From positions 1-42,279 of the forward strand of contig JAMQCK010000186.1 of NCBI GenBank assembly GCA_024196135.1: a stretch of 42,279 nt of DNA, in the 5' to 3' direction. Positions 22,401 through 32,026 of the stretch are shown piece by piece. The first letter of the stretch is position 1; the number at the start of each line of letters is the position of its first letter. Both the position numbers and the translations under genes were made by a program. The stretch comes from Pleurotus ostreatus/Saccharomyces cerevisiae fusant. Taxonomy: Eukaryota > Opisthokonta. The notes beneath the pieces were generated by a model. It had not been told where the DNA came from, did not search any database, and saw only the letters and a list, made by a program, of their open reading frames with translations.

Positions 22401-23956
22401 AGCTGAACGAGTGGATTGCTCGTATCAACTACGCCAGCGCCTTCAAGACGGCCGGCGTGCGCATGCGTCCGATGGGCATGTCTGGCAAGGATGTGCAGCT
22501 GACTGGCGTTGCGGCAGCGACCTCGCACTTGCACGATATGCAGGCGGCGAGCAGGATACAGGGGTCTCGCGTGCACAAGTTCACCGAGCCAAGCGCGATG
22601 CCTGCCACGAATGGGTCAGGATCGAGGCCAGGATCGAGGCGTCCTTCGGATGCTGGGATCGCTGTTGAGCGTCCACAGAACCAATTGCGCGCCAATATGA
22701 GGCGGCATATGACGATGTCGAGCGTCCGCAGCGATGACGCTCCTCAGGCGCCCGAGGTCGAAGGCGCTGACCAGTTCAAGGCAACATTCGACCAGGTGAA
22801 GGCCGATCTCGCTGCGGGCATTTTCCATATTCCAGACGCGAACGATGTGAAGCAGCAGCGTGCTAGACTCAACTCGATGCCGGCGTCGCCTGGGTCTCCG
22901 ACTTTCGCTCAGATGGAGATGGCGCGTCTACCTGGTCGCTCGCAGGTCATCCAGTCGAAGGTGCACGAGATCAAGGAGAAGCTATCGGCGACGACGACGC
23001 AGCTCGAGGCTGACCTCCGCTTTGCGCGCAACCTGGGGATCATGACCCCGTTCCAGCGCTCGACGCGGGAGCGACTGCTGCAGGCTGCGCATGCGCTCGC
23101 CAAGCGCGTCGCGATGCTGCGGTTGGAGGTGGCGAAGCTGGTGTGCCATCGCGAGGTACTGGCGAATGACTTGATCGCGGAGAGCCGGGACTGGTATAGG
23201 GCGAAGGCGCTGGCGTTGAAGGCGGCGACGGAGACGTTGCAAAGCCGTAGGCCGGATACGTCGCACTCGACCCAGCAGCATCATACGTCGACGCCGTTCG
23301 GTATATCAAACGAGAGCACTCAGAGCTTGCCGGTGGAACCCACGTCCGCGTCGGTGTCGCCGCCCTCGGCGTCACGCCCGCCATCGTCCGCGCGCAGGCG
23401 ACCGCCATCCTCGATCTGCGAGTCCTTCCATTCGGCGTTGGACTACTCGAGCGACTGGCCAACGTCGCCGGGCGAGGAGCGGCCCATGTCGCTGCTGTCG
23501 GCGTCGCGTCCGTCGGTATCTGCTCGCCACAGCAGCTCGAACTCGGTGCAGTCGTTCGACGGACCGCCGTCGTCTGTTGAGCCCAGCTTCCCTGCTGGCC
23601 CGTCGTCGTCCGTGGAGCCTTCGCCGGGTGCGGCGTCGTCTTTCGAGGGTGGGCTGTCGCCCTTCGATGGCCGACCGTCTTCTTTTGTGGATCGCCCGTC
23701 GTCGTATGTGGAACGCCCGTCGCACTCGCCGGACGACAGCCAGGACTTCACGCACGAGAAGTTCTACACCGCGCAGGAGACGCCCGTGGACGAGGAGGCG
23801 GAGGAGTGGGACAAGACGCGGTGCGCGAAGCGGGTGTCGCTCGTGCGCCTGCCGTCGACGTTCAACCTCAGCTCGCGGTTTGAGCGGCTGCAGGAGGGCG
23901 AGGTGCTGGAGGAGGGCGAGTCGATGCGCGAGGAGGCGAGGGCGTCGCCTGGATGA
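19405..23956 (+). CDS. Arf guanine-nucleotide exchange factor, Sec7 plus PH domains (Syt1-like)
   Basis: Six exons: 19405-20981, 21034-21230, 21280-21416, 21467-21679, 21731-22276, 22331-23956; 1431 residues. Residues 1-490 are Ser/Pro-rich and likely disordered. The Sec7 domain covers about 495-680. It has DFSDDPLDVALRKLLMDVGL, the catalytic glutamate finger Glu565 in LPRETQQIDRVIEAFAQRY, and the second motif DHPYILAFSLIMLHTDAFN, which is rebuilt only by splicing at 21230/21280. A PH domain follows (about 797-925: YTLKLTKVGLLNRKEDL through RHYLLQTQTERELNEWIARI). A helical segment comes next (EIKEKLSATTTQLEADLRFA onward), and the tail is Ser/Pro-rich. Such proteins load GTP on Arf GTPases at membranes, with the PH domain binding phosphoinositides. 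The order matches yeast Syt1 and the EFA6/PSD group. The 51-base intron 21680-21730 is in frame. Confidence 0.92.
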
Positions 23957-24045
23957 TGAGTGTGTCGCTACTTGGCGAGTGCGTTCCCTGGATGATCAGC
24001 GTGCCGTCTGGATGATGTGCGGCTTGAGTGGATGAGTGGCTTAAG
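23949..24045 (+). repeat. Short degenerate repeats after the Sec7-PH stop codon
   Basis: The word CTGGATGAT recurs at about 23949, 23988 and 24008 with a weaker copy near 24027. The last units are spaced about 20 bases apart. The first copy includes the end of the coding region. Confidence 0.4.
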
Positions 24046-24450
24046 TATAGTATAGTTCGTTCCCGAGGGTGGATTGTTGTCTATTCGATTCTGGACGGAC
24101 GTTGTTTATATCGTATCGGTATCTGCCTGCAGTCTTGACTTGCTTTCCTTTTAATCGAGCACCCGTAGCTCTGCTATTGTCTAGTGCATCCGTAGCTTTG
24201 CTATCTGGCCTGTATCATTATTCTAAGCTATATAATGGATTGTGAGGTGGGTTGCAGAGCTTTTTATGGGGCGGGTGTCGCCAGTCGAACGGTGCTTATG
24301 GTACATCGCAGCATGTCACACTTGTCACAGTTCGACTACGATTCAGTCACGTGATGGTTCAATGACATGCGTTACCGCTTTGATCGCTCTCTTGGACCAT
24401 CGTCTTCGCTTCGACCAGCTGATCATCGTCTCCCAATAGCTCTGCTAAAC
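23957..24450. other. Intergenic region, promoter of paralogue 1
   Basis: No gene is visible in this 494-base stretch. It contains the short repeats after the Sec7-PH stop, two copies of CCGTAGCTyTGCTAT near 24164 and 24190, and a CACGTG box at 24348-24353. Confidence 0.5.
24348..24353. promoter_or_regulatory. CACGTG box upstream of paralogue 1
   Basis: The context is GTCACGTGAT, 98 bases before the ATG at 24451. Related boxes lie upstream of the other two paralogues. CACGTG is bound by bHLH factors such as Cbf1 or Pho4 in fungi; binding here is inferred. Confidence 0.35.
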
Positions 24451-25078
24451 ATGGCGACGACTTTGGAAGATGATATGCAGAATTTGACGATCAATGAAGA
24501 CTCGAACAATGCGGCAAACAACACTGCGAAGGCTGGTAAGCGGCGACGTCCACGGCCGGAATTCCACAAGGTGCGAACACTGTCGATTGTATCCGTCGTC
24601 TACGTCCCAATATTCTTTCTAGCGCCTCGATCCCTCGCACGCCGACATACCGTTCGTGCCCGAAGCGCACGACACAGCCAGGCATCGCTACTGGCACTTC
24701 GGGTGGCCTGTCTCTGACGAGGCCGTGAACGAGGTCATCGACAGATATACCCCCGACTACCTCGACGATGATCGAGATGTCACTGACAAATACCCCCACT
24801 TCAACGACCTCGTCGAAGGACTGTCCGGATTGAAGCCGATCCGTTTGGTCCTCGTTGAGCCTACGGAAGACGTCTCGTGGCAGAGCCCGCTCGTTTCTCA
24901 TGGCAGGAGGGCCGTCACCTTCTTCATGATTGTTTCGGATTGCGGAGGGCATTTCTTCAGAAAGCGGCCTACGCATGAGCAGATGGCGAGGTTGGTTCGC
25001 ATCTTTGGCAAGCAACCATGTTGGATGATGGATGCGTTAGAGAAAAGTCAGTGGCATAAGTATGGGCATAGAAGGTAG
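24451..25078 (+). CDS. Unknown family, paralogue 1 of 3
   Basis: Two exons, 24451-24570 and 24623-25078; 191 residues. The first exon is a variable acidic/Asn-rich leader ending in a basic stretch and FHK; the intron falls exactly between HK and RL. The second exon carries the family core. Its blocks are RLDPSHADIPFVPE, HRYWHFGWPVS, a helix ending DRYTPDYLDDD, IRLVLVEP, RAVTFFMIVSD, and RPTHEQMARLVRIFG ending in KYGH. I do not recognise the family. There is no signal peptide or membrane segment. The strand-like VLVEP and AVTFFMIVSD pieces with flanking helices suggest a small alpha/beta fold. The other copies are at 37.7 and 39.0 kb. This copy is the most divergent of the three (for example Cys-Gly-Gly where the others have Ala-Arg-Lys). 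Confidence 0.85.
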
Positions 25079-25476
25079 CTCGATTACTTGATTTGGTTGG
25101 GTATATGTAGGGACATTTCCGTGTGCAAGAACGCTACATGTAGCTTTGAACGCGACGAGTCGAAGTTGAACTTGGGGGCCCGGTCCCGAAGTTTGATCCC
25201 CGGATTCGGATCAAAGCACGAACGCGTCAACGGTAACACCGGAGGCAAAGGCCCTGTCACCTAATCGCGAGGTGTTATAAGTTCACCACCTATGTCACCC
25301 TTTCAGTCACCAAGAAGGCCGTATAGCATGTGCTCGGCGTGTTGGCTGCGCATGCGCGTGTTCGGCGGGAATGATGAAAGACGCGCAAGGCAACTGATTT
25401 GTGGCGCAAGCTCGTGTCTGGACAGGAGTTTTCCGGTTAGATAGCAGCGACGAACTTCGAGCGGTCCGTCTACTTA
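25079..25476. other. Gap between paralogue 1 and the transposase gene
   Basis: These 398 bases are the likely place for the left terminal inverted repeat and target-site duplication of the transposon, but I could not match any inverted repeat to the right side by eye. No gene is visible. Confidence 0.4.
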
Positions 25477-28400
25477 TTATTCCTGCCTCTTTCTATCTAA
25501 TCCCCAGCATACAACAAGTGTAGGACGGTGTATACCATATGTACCTGTAGGTCGAGCAAGGGTTGTCAAGTGAGTAACGATATGGCGAAGTTCGAGTATA
25601 ACGAGTTTTGTGGCTGCATTATCTGCATCCACAATACGAGCGCGAAAGCCGGAGCAGTGTAAGTACGGGGCTTTCGCTTCCTCCACAGCCGAGAGTGACT
25701 GATGAGGGCGGACCACGATGAACGTTGATAACGTGCCGTCTAGTGCAGTTGTCCAGATATTGTCTATGTTTCCCGTGTCGGGAAGCCCAGTATGCGGGTG
25801 GCGGAACCGAATCTCGCTGTTGCCGATGTGTGAGCCCCGGCGACTGAAGGTATGATCACCGCGTTTGGTGTCGTGGATCTGTTTGACATACGGGATCAGG
25901 ACCTGTACGCCCTTTGGATGAGGGACATCGCGGAAATCACGGCACATTCTCCCTGTCATGCGAAGATAGGTGATGAGAGCATTGTACTCATCTTCGGACA
26001 GGCGAGAGGCATCCTTCATGAACTCCCCGGCTTCTGCTGCTGATACAGACGGAGCAGCATCACCACTGCTAGGATCTAATGGGCGGGACTCAAGCATAGA
26101 AGCGAGCTCGTCGAAGTGCTGGTGATCTTCCGGTGCGCCTTCGGAGGTATCCACCGTATCTTGAAGCTGCGCAATTAAGCGCCCTCTACGGCACATCTGA
26201 CGCATCAGGGTCAGGTCCAGGTCACCTACAACACGCTCAGTACGGTCAATCACAATCTGGAAGGGACACAGACAAACCTTGTCGCCTAGTGGACTTGATC
26301 TTTTGAAACAACCCATTCAACCGCTCCCCCGGAAATTCGCTCAAGCATGCGAGAGGTCCCCAGTACTTTAGTTGGTCGCCCAAGTGCATGGCATAGTGAT
26401 GATTTGGCTTCGACGAGTGGTTGGGGTATAACGAGGGAAGGGTAGAGCGGTACTGACTGTAGTGGCGGCTGTACTCGTTTGCACGATTGTTCGATGTCGA
26501 AAAATCGCAAATTATCTGTGTCGCTGAGACGAGGTGGTGGAAATTGTCGAGGTGATCTTCACGTGGAGTACCGTGCCAGAGCTCGGGCAGAATGAGAGGA
26601 AAGACATCTTCAAAAAGTAACAGTAGCTCATCTGCAGTGAGTTTTCCGTGGCTGGACTCGCCGAGGTTCTCAGGCGGTCGGTTGATCCAGGTCGGCAAGG
26701 TCATATCCCGTATAGCGTCCCATATGGCCCGCATGTCACCACTACTGAAGTCGAAGTGGGACCCTTCAGTCAAAGGGGCGATGTACTCGCCGTCATCATC
26801 GTCATCACCAATATCACCATAGTCCGACATGCTGACAGATGACGGACGCGATGTGCGTGCTGGTCTAGCAGTCGAATCTGATGGTGTGGTGGACATTGTG
26901 GCGCTACCGCTGGAGATCGAGGGGGATAGGCTAGAGGGTAGGATGGAGCTGTTCAGTGCGCTAGCAGAAGCTGCATCAAACTCTGCGCTTTCGAGAAGGA
27001 GATCCTCGACCTCATCAGCAGATTCTGCCAGATCGGCATCAGACCACTTCTCGTCCTCGTTGTCAACATCCTCGATGAGTGCAGCAGCTTCAGATGAAGT
27101 GCGCCCGATCCCCCAAAGAGAGCGTAGATGATGCTGCAAGACTCCCTCCAGCCAGTTATGCATGAATCCAAGGATTACATGTCTGACCGGATCATAGTAG
27201 GGGAGCAGGAAGATCGGGGTCCATCGAACACCAGTTTCACGGGAGAGCTTTTCGCGTCCTGCCTTTGTCGTTTCGGCCAGCCAAGCTTGGGCTTGATCAC
27301 GGACGACAGCACCAAGACGAAGCGGAACATCGCTGAGGTTCAGCAAATCGATCTGCTCCGAGGTGGCGAGACAGAAGGAGCAGAACATCCATGCACTGTG
27401 GGCCAGGAAGCCGCTGATCTTGCGACTAGCCAGCAGATCTGCGATCAGAGGGATCACCCGGACTAGCAGCATAACGCCCTCCGGATGAAGAGACGTATGA
27501 TATAGCTGGGCATGTGCGTACCGCACGATGTATTCCACGAAGGGCGCAAGTATATGCGAGATAGTGATGAAGTCAGGGGCATGGGGTGGAGGAGTAACGC
27601 CGACAATGAACACATTTTCGGGACGATATCGCAGGTGGGATGGAAGATTGAGGCAGTAGAGGATGATAGCCCCACACGACACCACTTTGCCTACACAAAG
27701 GTCAGATTGAGTCGGAATTAACTTGTCGATACGCCATACCTGCAATTTTATTGCTGAAAGGATTGAACCAGTCGACATATACTCCAAAAACAAGGTTATA
27801 TGGCGAATCAAGTGTGGCTTGAATATCTCGCCAGGCAGGGCTGTCATGCGTGTCGCGCATCTCTGCGCCAAATGGATGGGCTCTAGACTTGTTTTGTAGG
27901 TGAGTGTGCCGTAGGCTTTCATCGATAAGGGGGCGCGACAGAAAGAATTGAAGCCAGGGGTCAAAGGACTGAGTAGTGTACATCTTTCGGGGGACCCACT
28001 TGCGTCCAGTGCGCGTGTTACGGAGACGCCACAGCTCGGTATCGCAAGGTTTGGACCGCGGAGTTGCTTTCCAAGTACACCGCCATGGTATGGGACGTGG
28101 GATAAGCGTATAGCACCTTGGGCAGCAGACAGTACGGGTGATGACCGGATCAACATTTGCATGACGATATAGTGCTCGGATATCGCGGGGGATGTGGAAC
28201 TCGGGAAGGTGGACATGTCGGCCAGTAGCGTGCAGTATGACCCCGATAAAAGACATCGTCGCAGTGAGAATCAGCAAGAACGCGCGTAAAACCACGTTAG
28301 TGTGGTTCCGACTGAGCCCCGCCTTCAAATTCAGCCAGAGTACAAGAGCAAAAACCATACGTTCAACGGTCGAGGTTGGGAACGCAGTGAGGTCGAGCTC

Positions 28401-28675
28401 TACAATAGGTTTAATGATTTGCGGAAATCCTGCGGGTCATGCTCACCTTCATCCTGGATTGTTGATTTGCTAGATGATGGTCCCTCATCTGGCTCGGTAT
28501 CAGACTTGCTAGCTTCGACGGTTGCCCATCCAGGCCTCTCTCGATCCCATCTACGATGCTTTGAGCGAGCCGTTGGGTGGACATACTGCCCTGCCTGTCG
28601 TCTTCCATATACAACGACGGTGCGGGACTTGCATGAGGAGCACAGGCATAGTACCCGCTTCGGAGGGGAATGCAT
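25477..28675 (-). mobile_element. CACTA/Plavaka-like DNA transposon, coding part
   Basis: The extent given is only the transposase reading frame. The element ends were not found: no CACTA-type terminal inverted repeats or target duplications could be paired between 25079-25476 and 28676-29176. The reading frame is complete across four exons with no stop or frameshift, so the copy appears young. Confidence 0.75.
25477..28675 (-). CDS. Tnp2-type transposase (CACTA superfamily, Plavaka-like)
   Basis: Four exons: 28675-28447, 28399-27740, 27690-26278, 26225-25477; 1016 residues. The start has a CLCSSC zinc-type motif followed by a His/Arg-rich stretch. Next come CCPRC (about 168-172), WVPRKMYTTQSFDPWLQFF and YVDWFNPFSNKIAG (Asp286, a likely catalytic residue). 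CLNLPSHLRYRPENVFIVG and LPYYDPVRHVILGFMHNW follow. An acidic Ser/Thr-rich insert comes before KPNHHYAMHLGDQLKYWGP and FPGERLNGLFQKIKSTRR. These blocks, in this order, are those of Agaricomycete Tnp2-family transposases. All three 47-52 base introns carry one-base phases that agree, which is strong support for an intact gene. The FMHN block has Gly where many relatives have Asp (DPMHN); I recall another subgroup with Gly here, so this need not mean loss of activity. Confidence 0.85.
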
Positions 28676-28867
28676 TGAACGTATGGGCCAAGATCAAGAT
28701 CACTAGTGTGCGCGGGCCCGACGACTTCCCACGGTTGAATTTCCTGATTGGGAAAATGTATCTTGATCCGAGGGACTGGTCAAACAATGGGTGTACCCGG
28801 TGGAGACTATAGCGCAGCGAAAGGAGGATGGCAAGGTGCATGTTTGCGAAGCGTCCTATCGAACGGC

Positions 28868-28873
28868 AAAAAA
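28868..28873 (-). terminator. Possible polymerase III terminator (T6)
   Basis: Six T residues on the minus strand lie about 40 bases beyond the B-box-like sequence of the tRNA-like element. The call depends on that element being transcribed. Confidence 0.25.
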
Positions 28874-28898
28874 GGACCAGTTACGACTTAACCGCCCG

Positions 28899-28984
28899 GA
28901 ACTCCAGCTGAGGGTTCGAACGCGGGGTCCTGTGCAGTCCTCCTTTCGCAGAGAGGTCTCACTAACCACTACGCAATACCAACT
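28899..28984 (-). ncRNA. Degenerate tRNA-like (tRNA pseudogene or SINE head)
   Basis: On the minus strand an A-box-like TTGCGTAGTGGTTAG (28963-28977 region) is followed by an anticodon-loop-like CTGCGAA and a B-box-like CGTTCGAACCC (28912-28922). Spacing fits a tRNA. The T stem and acceptor stem do not pair, so this is not a functional tRNA. A run of six T (28873-28868 on the minus strand) downstream would act as a polymerase III terminator. Confidence 0.3.
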
Positions 28985-29176
28985 TTTTGGAACTTAAAGC
29001 GCGTGTCGATATGACGGTGCTACAGTGCGCTGTCCATAACGCGGTGTCAAGGACTTCGGATTTCTTTTGACGCTGCAGCACCAGCAAGTTATACGAGGAC
29101 ATAATAGGTTAGAAGAAGACGAAGTAATTACATAGGGTATTTGGGCCGGCCATATAAGTTAGAGCAAGAAAACCCA

Positions 29177-30943
29177 CTAGTCCGAACCCGAATCCATCGC
29201 CTCCTCCTCCACCTCCTCCTCCTCCTGATTGTCCGAATCTCTGCCTCCCCCGCCACTTCCAAAGCCTTGCCACTCCTCATACTCCTCCTCAGAGTCGGAG
29301 TCCTCTGCCGCATCTTCCAGTTCGTCAATGCGAGCAATCTGCTCGTCAGTCGGGATACTATAGTCCTTCAGCACAGCATCGCCGTACTCGCGCATGAAGG
29401 CGTCCTCCTTCAGGTTTGTCCACTTCTCGCAATCTGCCCATGTCTTGCAGAACTCGGCCTTCGGGAGCGCAACACGTGCACGCCCGCCACGCTGGCCAAG
29501 AAACTCCACGCGCTGGCGCAGGGTCATAGATTCATTCCAGTACTCAGGCGAGAAGTAGTCGATAGGTACGCGCGTCGGAATGCGGGTGAGCTGGGAGGTC
29601 CTCGACTTGCTTGTCGTGGCTGACTGTTCCTGTGGCTTACGCGTGCGCTCAACCCTGATAACATTTGATCAGCGGAGGGTGAATGAAGTGCATAATCGTT
29701 ACTCACTTTCCAGGACGGTGGGCGGCAGCTTGAGCGATGCGCATGCGATCAACCATGCGGAACAGGTCGGTCACCTTGCCAGAGCGCCCGACCTTCTCCC
29801 GGATGCGGTAGACAGGGTTCTTCTGCGCAACACCATCTACAATGATGTCCTCGAACTCCATCTCGTCGTCCGAGTGAGCGGCGGTCTCCTTACTCAAGGC
29901 CAAAGTACGGTCAGGGAATCCCTGCGCCTTGAGCAAGGCAGTACGCGCTTGAGCAAGCTAAGCAACGATAATCAGTCATCTTATGAATGGGAAAGGATAT
30001 GCTACGACGTACGCGTTGACGACGAACATACATCTTGTTTTTCTCAGTCTTCTGCTTTGTGCTACCGGGCTTACGACGCTCGCTCGCGGCCTTCTGTTTG
30101 AGATACGAGAAGACATAGCTGCGATATTCGCCACGCAAGAACGAGGTCTTGTTGATGTACTCCTCGTTGATGCCGAAAGCAACGTATGCTCCGACTCGAG
30201 CAGCCTGTTGGAACGATTCAATGGCGATAGCCTCATAGTACGCGTTGTACTGCGAGTTGGGATCGCACCCGGGCCCGATATCTGGCAACCACTTCAACAG
30301 CCCGAACGACGCTAACCGCCCGAACGCGACCTGCATTCCGAAGATATCGATATCGAGGATGCGGCTGACGATTTTCGCATCCTTAAGCGTGTCTGGTTTG
30401 ATGCGTTTCGCTTCGAGAGTTTCTCGTATAGCCTGCACTCGCTCAAGAGCAGAGTCAGCCTGAGGGGCTCGGCCAGCGGCCAGACTCTTGACGGTTCTTC
30501 GCGCCTTAGCGGCCGAGTCGTACTGGTCCTTGTACGAGTTGCGCATCTCCTCACTGACTGCGGGTGGGAGATCATCCTGGTCGTACAGCTCCCCAATCAT
30601 ACGCAGGTGCGTTTGGAAAGCGAGCTAGAGGAGCATCAGCAAAGAATGATTAATTGAAGTGGTCTAGATGACACACCATTGTTGATGCAGCGTCTTCATG
30701 TCGCTCTGCCTTTGTTATGTGCAGCTCCTTGCGCGGAGCTCTGCCTTCCTTCGTCTTCGCCGCCCGTCTCTCCTGGAACTTCTTCCTCATCTTCGCAACA
30801 ATGGCAGCAGCAGCAGCTGACTGCGTCTTCGGCTTCTTGATAGGGCGACGACGTTGTGAACGCTCGCGCGGCGGCGATCGTGAAGGCTTGCGCTTATGAG
30901 AGCTCTGTGGAAGCGATGGGTGGGGCATGTCGACGTCTGACAT
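29177..30943 (-). CDS. Unknown 535-residue charged protein
   Basis: Four exons: 30943-30677, 30624-30013, 29957-29707, 29654-29177; 535 residues. The N-terminus is strongly basic (HKRKPSRSPPRERSQRRR, then KKPKTQSAAAAA), consistent with nuclear targeting. The middle is helical and charged, with FGRLASFGLLKWLPDIGPG and NAYYEAIAIESFQQAARVGA. The C-terminal third has DYFSPEYWNESMTLRQRVEF and ALPKAEFCKTWADCEKWTNL, then a long Glu/Asp tail. The segment from PEYWNE to the Cys/Trp block recalls a repeated type of Agaricomycete hypothetical protein, possibly a multicopy family; I cannot assign a function. The Glu-rich tail is coded by CTC/CCT triplet runs (29195-29230) that may vary in length. It lies next to the transposon, so a role in a mobile element cannot be excluded. 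Confidence 0.75.
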
Positions 30944-32026
30944 GGTAGCAGTGGGGGTGCACGGCAGTCTTCGGCACAGCAGAGGTGAGTGTGGAGGTCA
31001 AGGTTGCGAGAAAGAGGCGACTCAGAACTGGGGCCCACGCGTCTAGTGCATGCCCAGTGAAGGACAAAGGGAGGGGATCATGTAGGGTGCATATATAGCA
31101 CATACCTATACACCTTCGGGGCGACAAGAACGACGGAAGTGGAGGGGAGGTGGGCAAGCAGAGGGAGGATAATATTCGCGAGCTACTCTATAGGTGTCCG
31201 AGCTGGAGTCCATCTCTTCCTCAGCCTTTGAGCAAGGAGGGCCATTATCTTCAAGATTAGATGAACGATGGTGTCGCAGACTGCGAGATTAGACATGGAT
31301 GGGACGGGTGTTAGCACATCATCGGCAAAGCCAAGTCCGACACGCACCCTCTTGCCCGATGTATATTCCTGCCACCTGGTCGTACAGTCGCGAACACGAA
31401 TTTGCACCTTGAGTTTGAATGTTCTGGGATGAACTGCGAAACTTGTCCTTGTCATCAAGTGCGACGGTGAGCGTTCAGGTCAGGACGACGATTCGATCGC
31501 TGGGCACATGCCAAAGATCAATATGGTATGGTATTCCCACGGCAGCAGTGAGGGACAGATTCTGGGTGCTCCACGTGACAGAGCACCCAAGATCTGTCCC
31601 TCGGAAGTGCATCAAGGCATGCAGCTGTTCCACGACGAACCCAGTGAGGCTGACCAAAGAAGATATGAGTATAGAGATCATCAGAGGGATCGTGGGCAGG
31701 GGGGAAGAGGTGATGAGGGCTGTCGAAACACGTGTAACGTCGAAGGCGAGAACACGGTAATTTCGCAAGTGGAAAGATCGGGACATCCCAAACTTGCTCG
31801 TCATACAAAATTGGTACGGTACATTGAGGCGTACACCAACACGTCATTCTAGACCCTGCAAGCAGCCTTGAGGCCAGCGGTCTGCGAGCGAGAGGTGGCA
31901 GGATAGGTGACACAAGGGGTCTTATTATACCACCCCAAAAAGGGGTGACACGCCTCTTGCCTCTGGTGTAATGACGGCAACGGGCTGTGAGCAGCTCTTG
32001 ACGCGCGCGCTCACCGCAAGTTCACC
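30944..32026. other. 1.1 kb gene-poor region
   Basis: This stretch lies between divergent genes and contains a striking inverted repeat at 31550-31602. Opposed open frames of about 110-130 codons span 31475-31913, but neither shows a domain, a start context or splice-extended continuity, so I do not call a gene. Confidence 0.5.
31550..31602. repeat. Inverted repeat with 22-base arms and 9-base loop
   Basis: Left arm GAGGGACAGATTCTGGGTGC plus TC (31550-31571) pairs with the right arm 31581-31602 over 20 of 22 positions; the two mismatches are adjacent in the middle. The loop 31572-31580 is CACGTGACA. The RNA from either strand would form a stable hairpin. Confidence 0.7.

Larger units (their letters stand above)
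28676..29176. other. Region upstream of the transposase, with tRNA-like sequence
   Basis: This 501-base stretch lies between the transposase start and the 3' end of the next minus-strand gene. It holds a degenerate tRNA-like element on the minus strand followed by six T residues. The right end of the transposon should be here but is not resolved. Confidence 0.4.

Noticed and set aside
29195..29230. CTC/CCT triplet run resembling a microsatellite
   Set aside because: It is explained by the Glu-rich C-terminal tail of the minus-strand 535-residue protein, although its length may vary.
31475..31913. Opposed open frames of 109-131 codons in the gene-poor region
   Set aside because: They overlap the hairpin on both strands, show no domain, and cannot be extended by plausible splicing.
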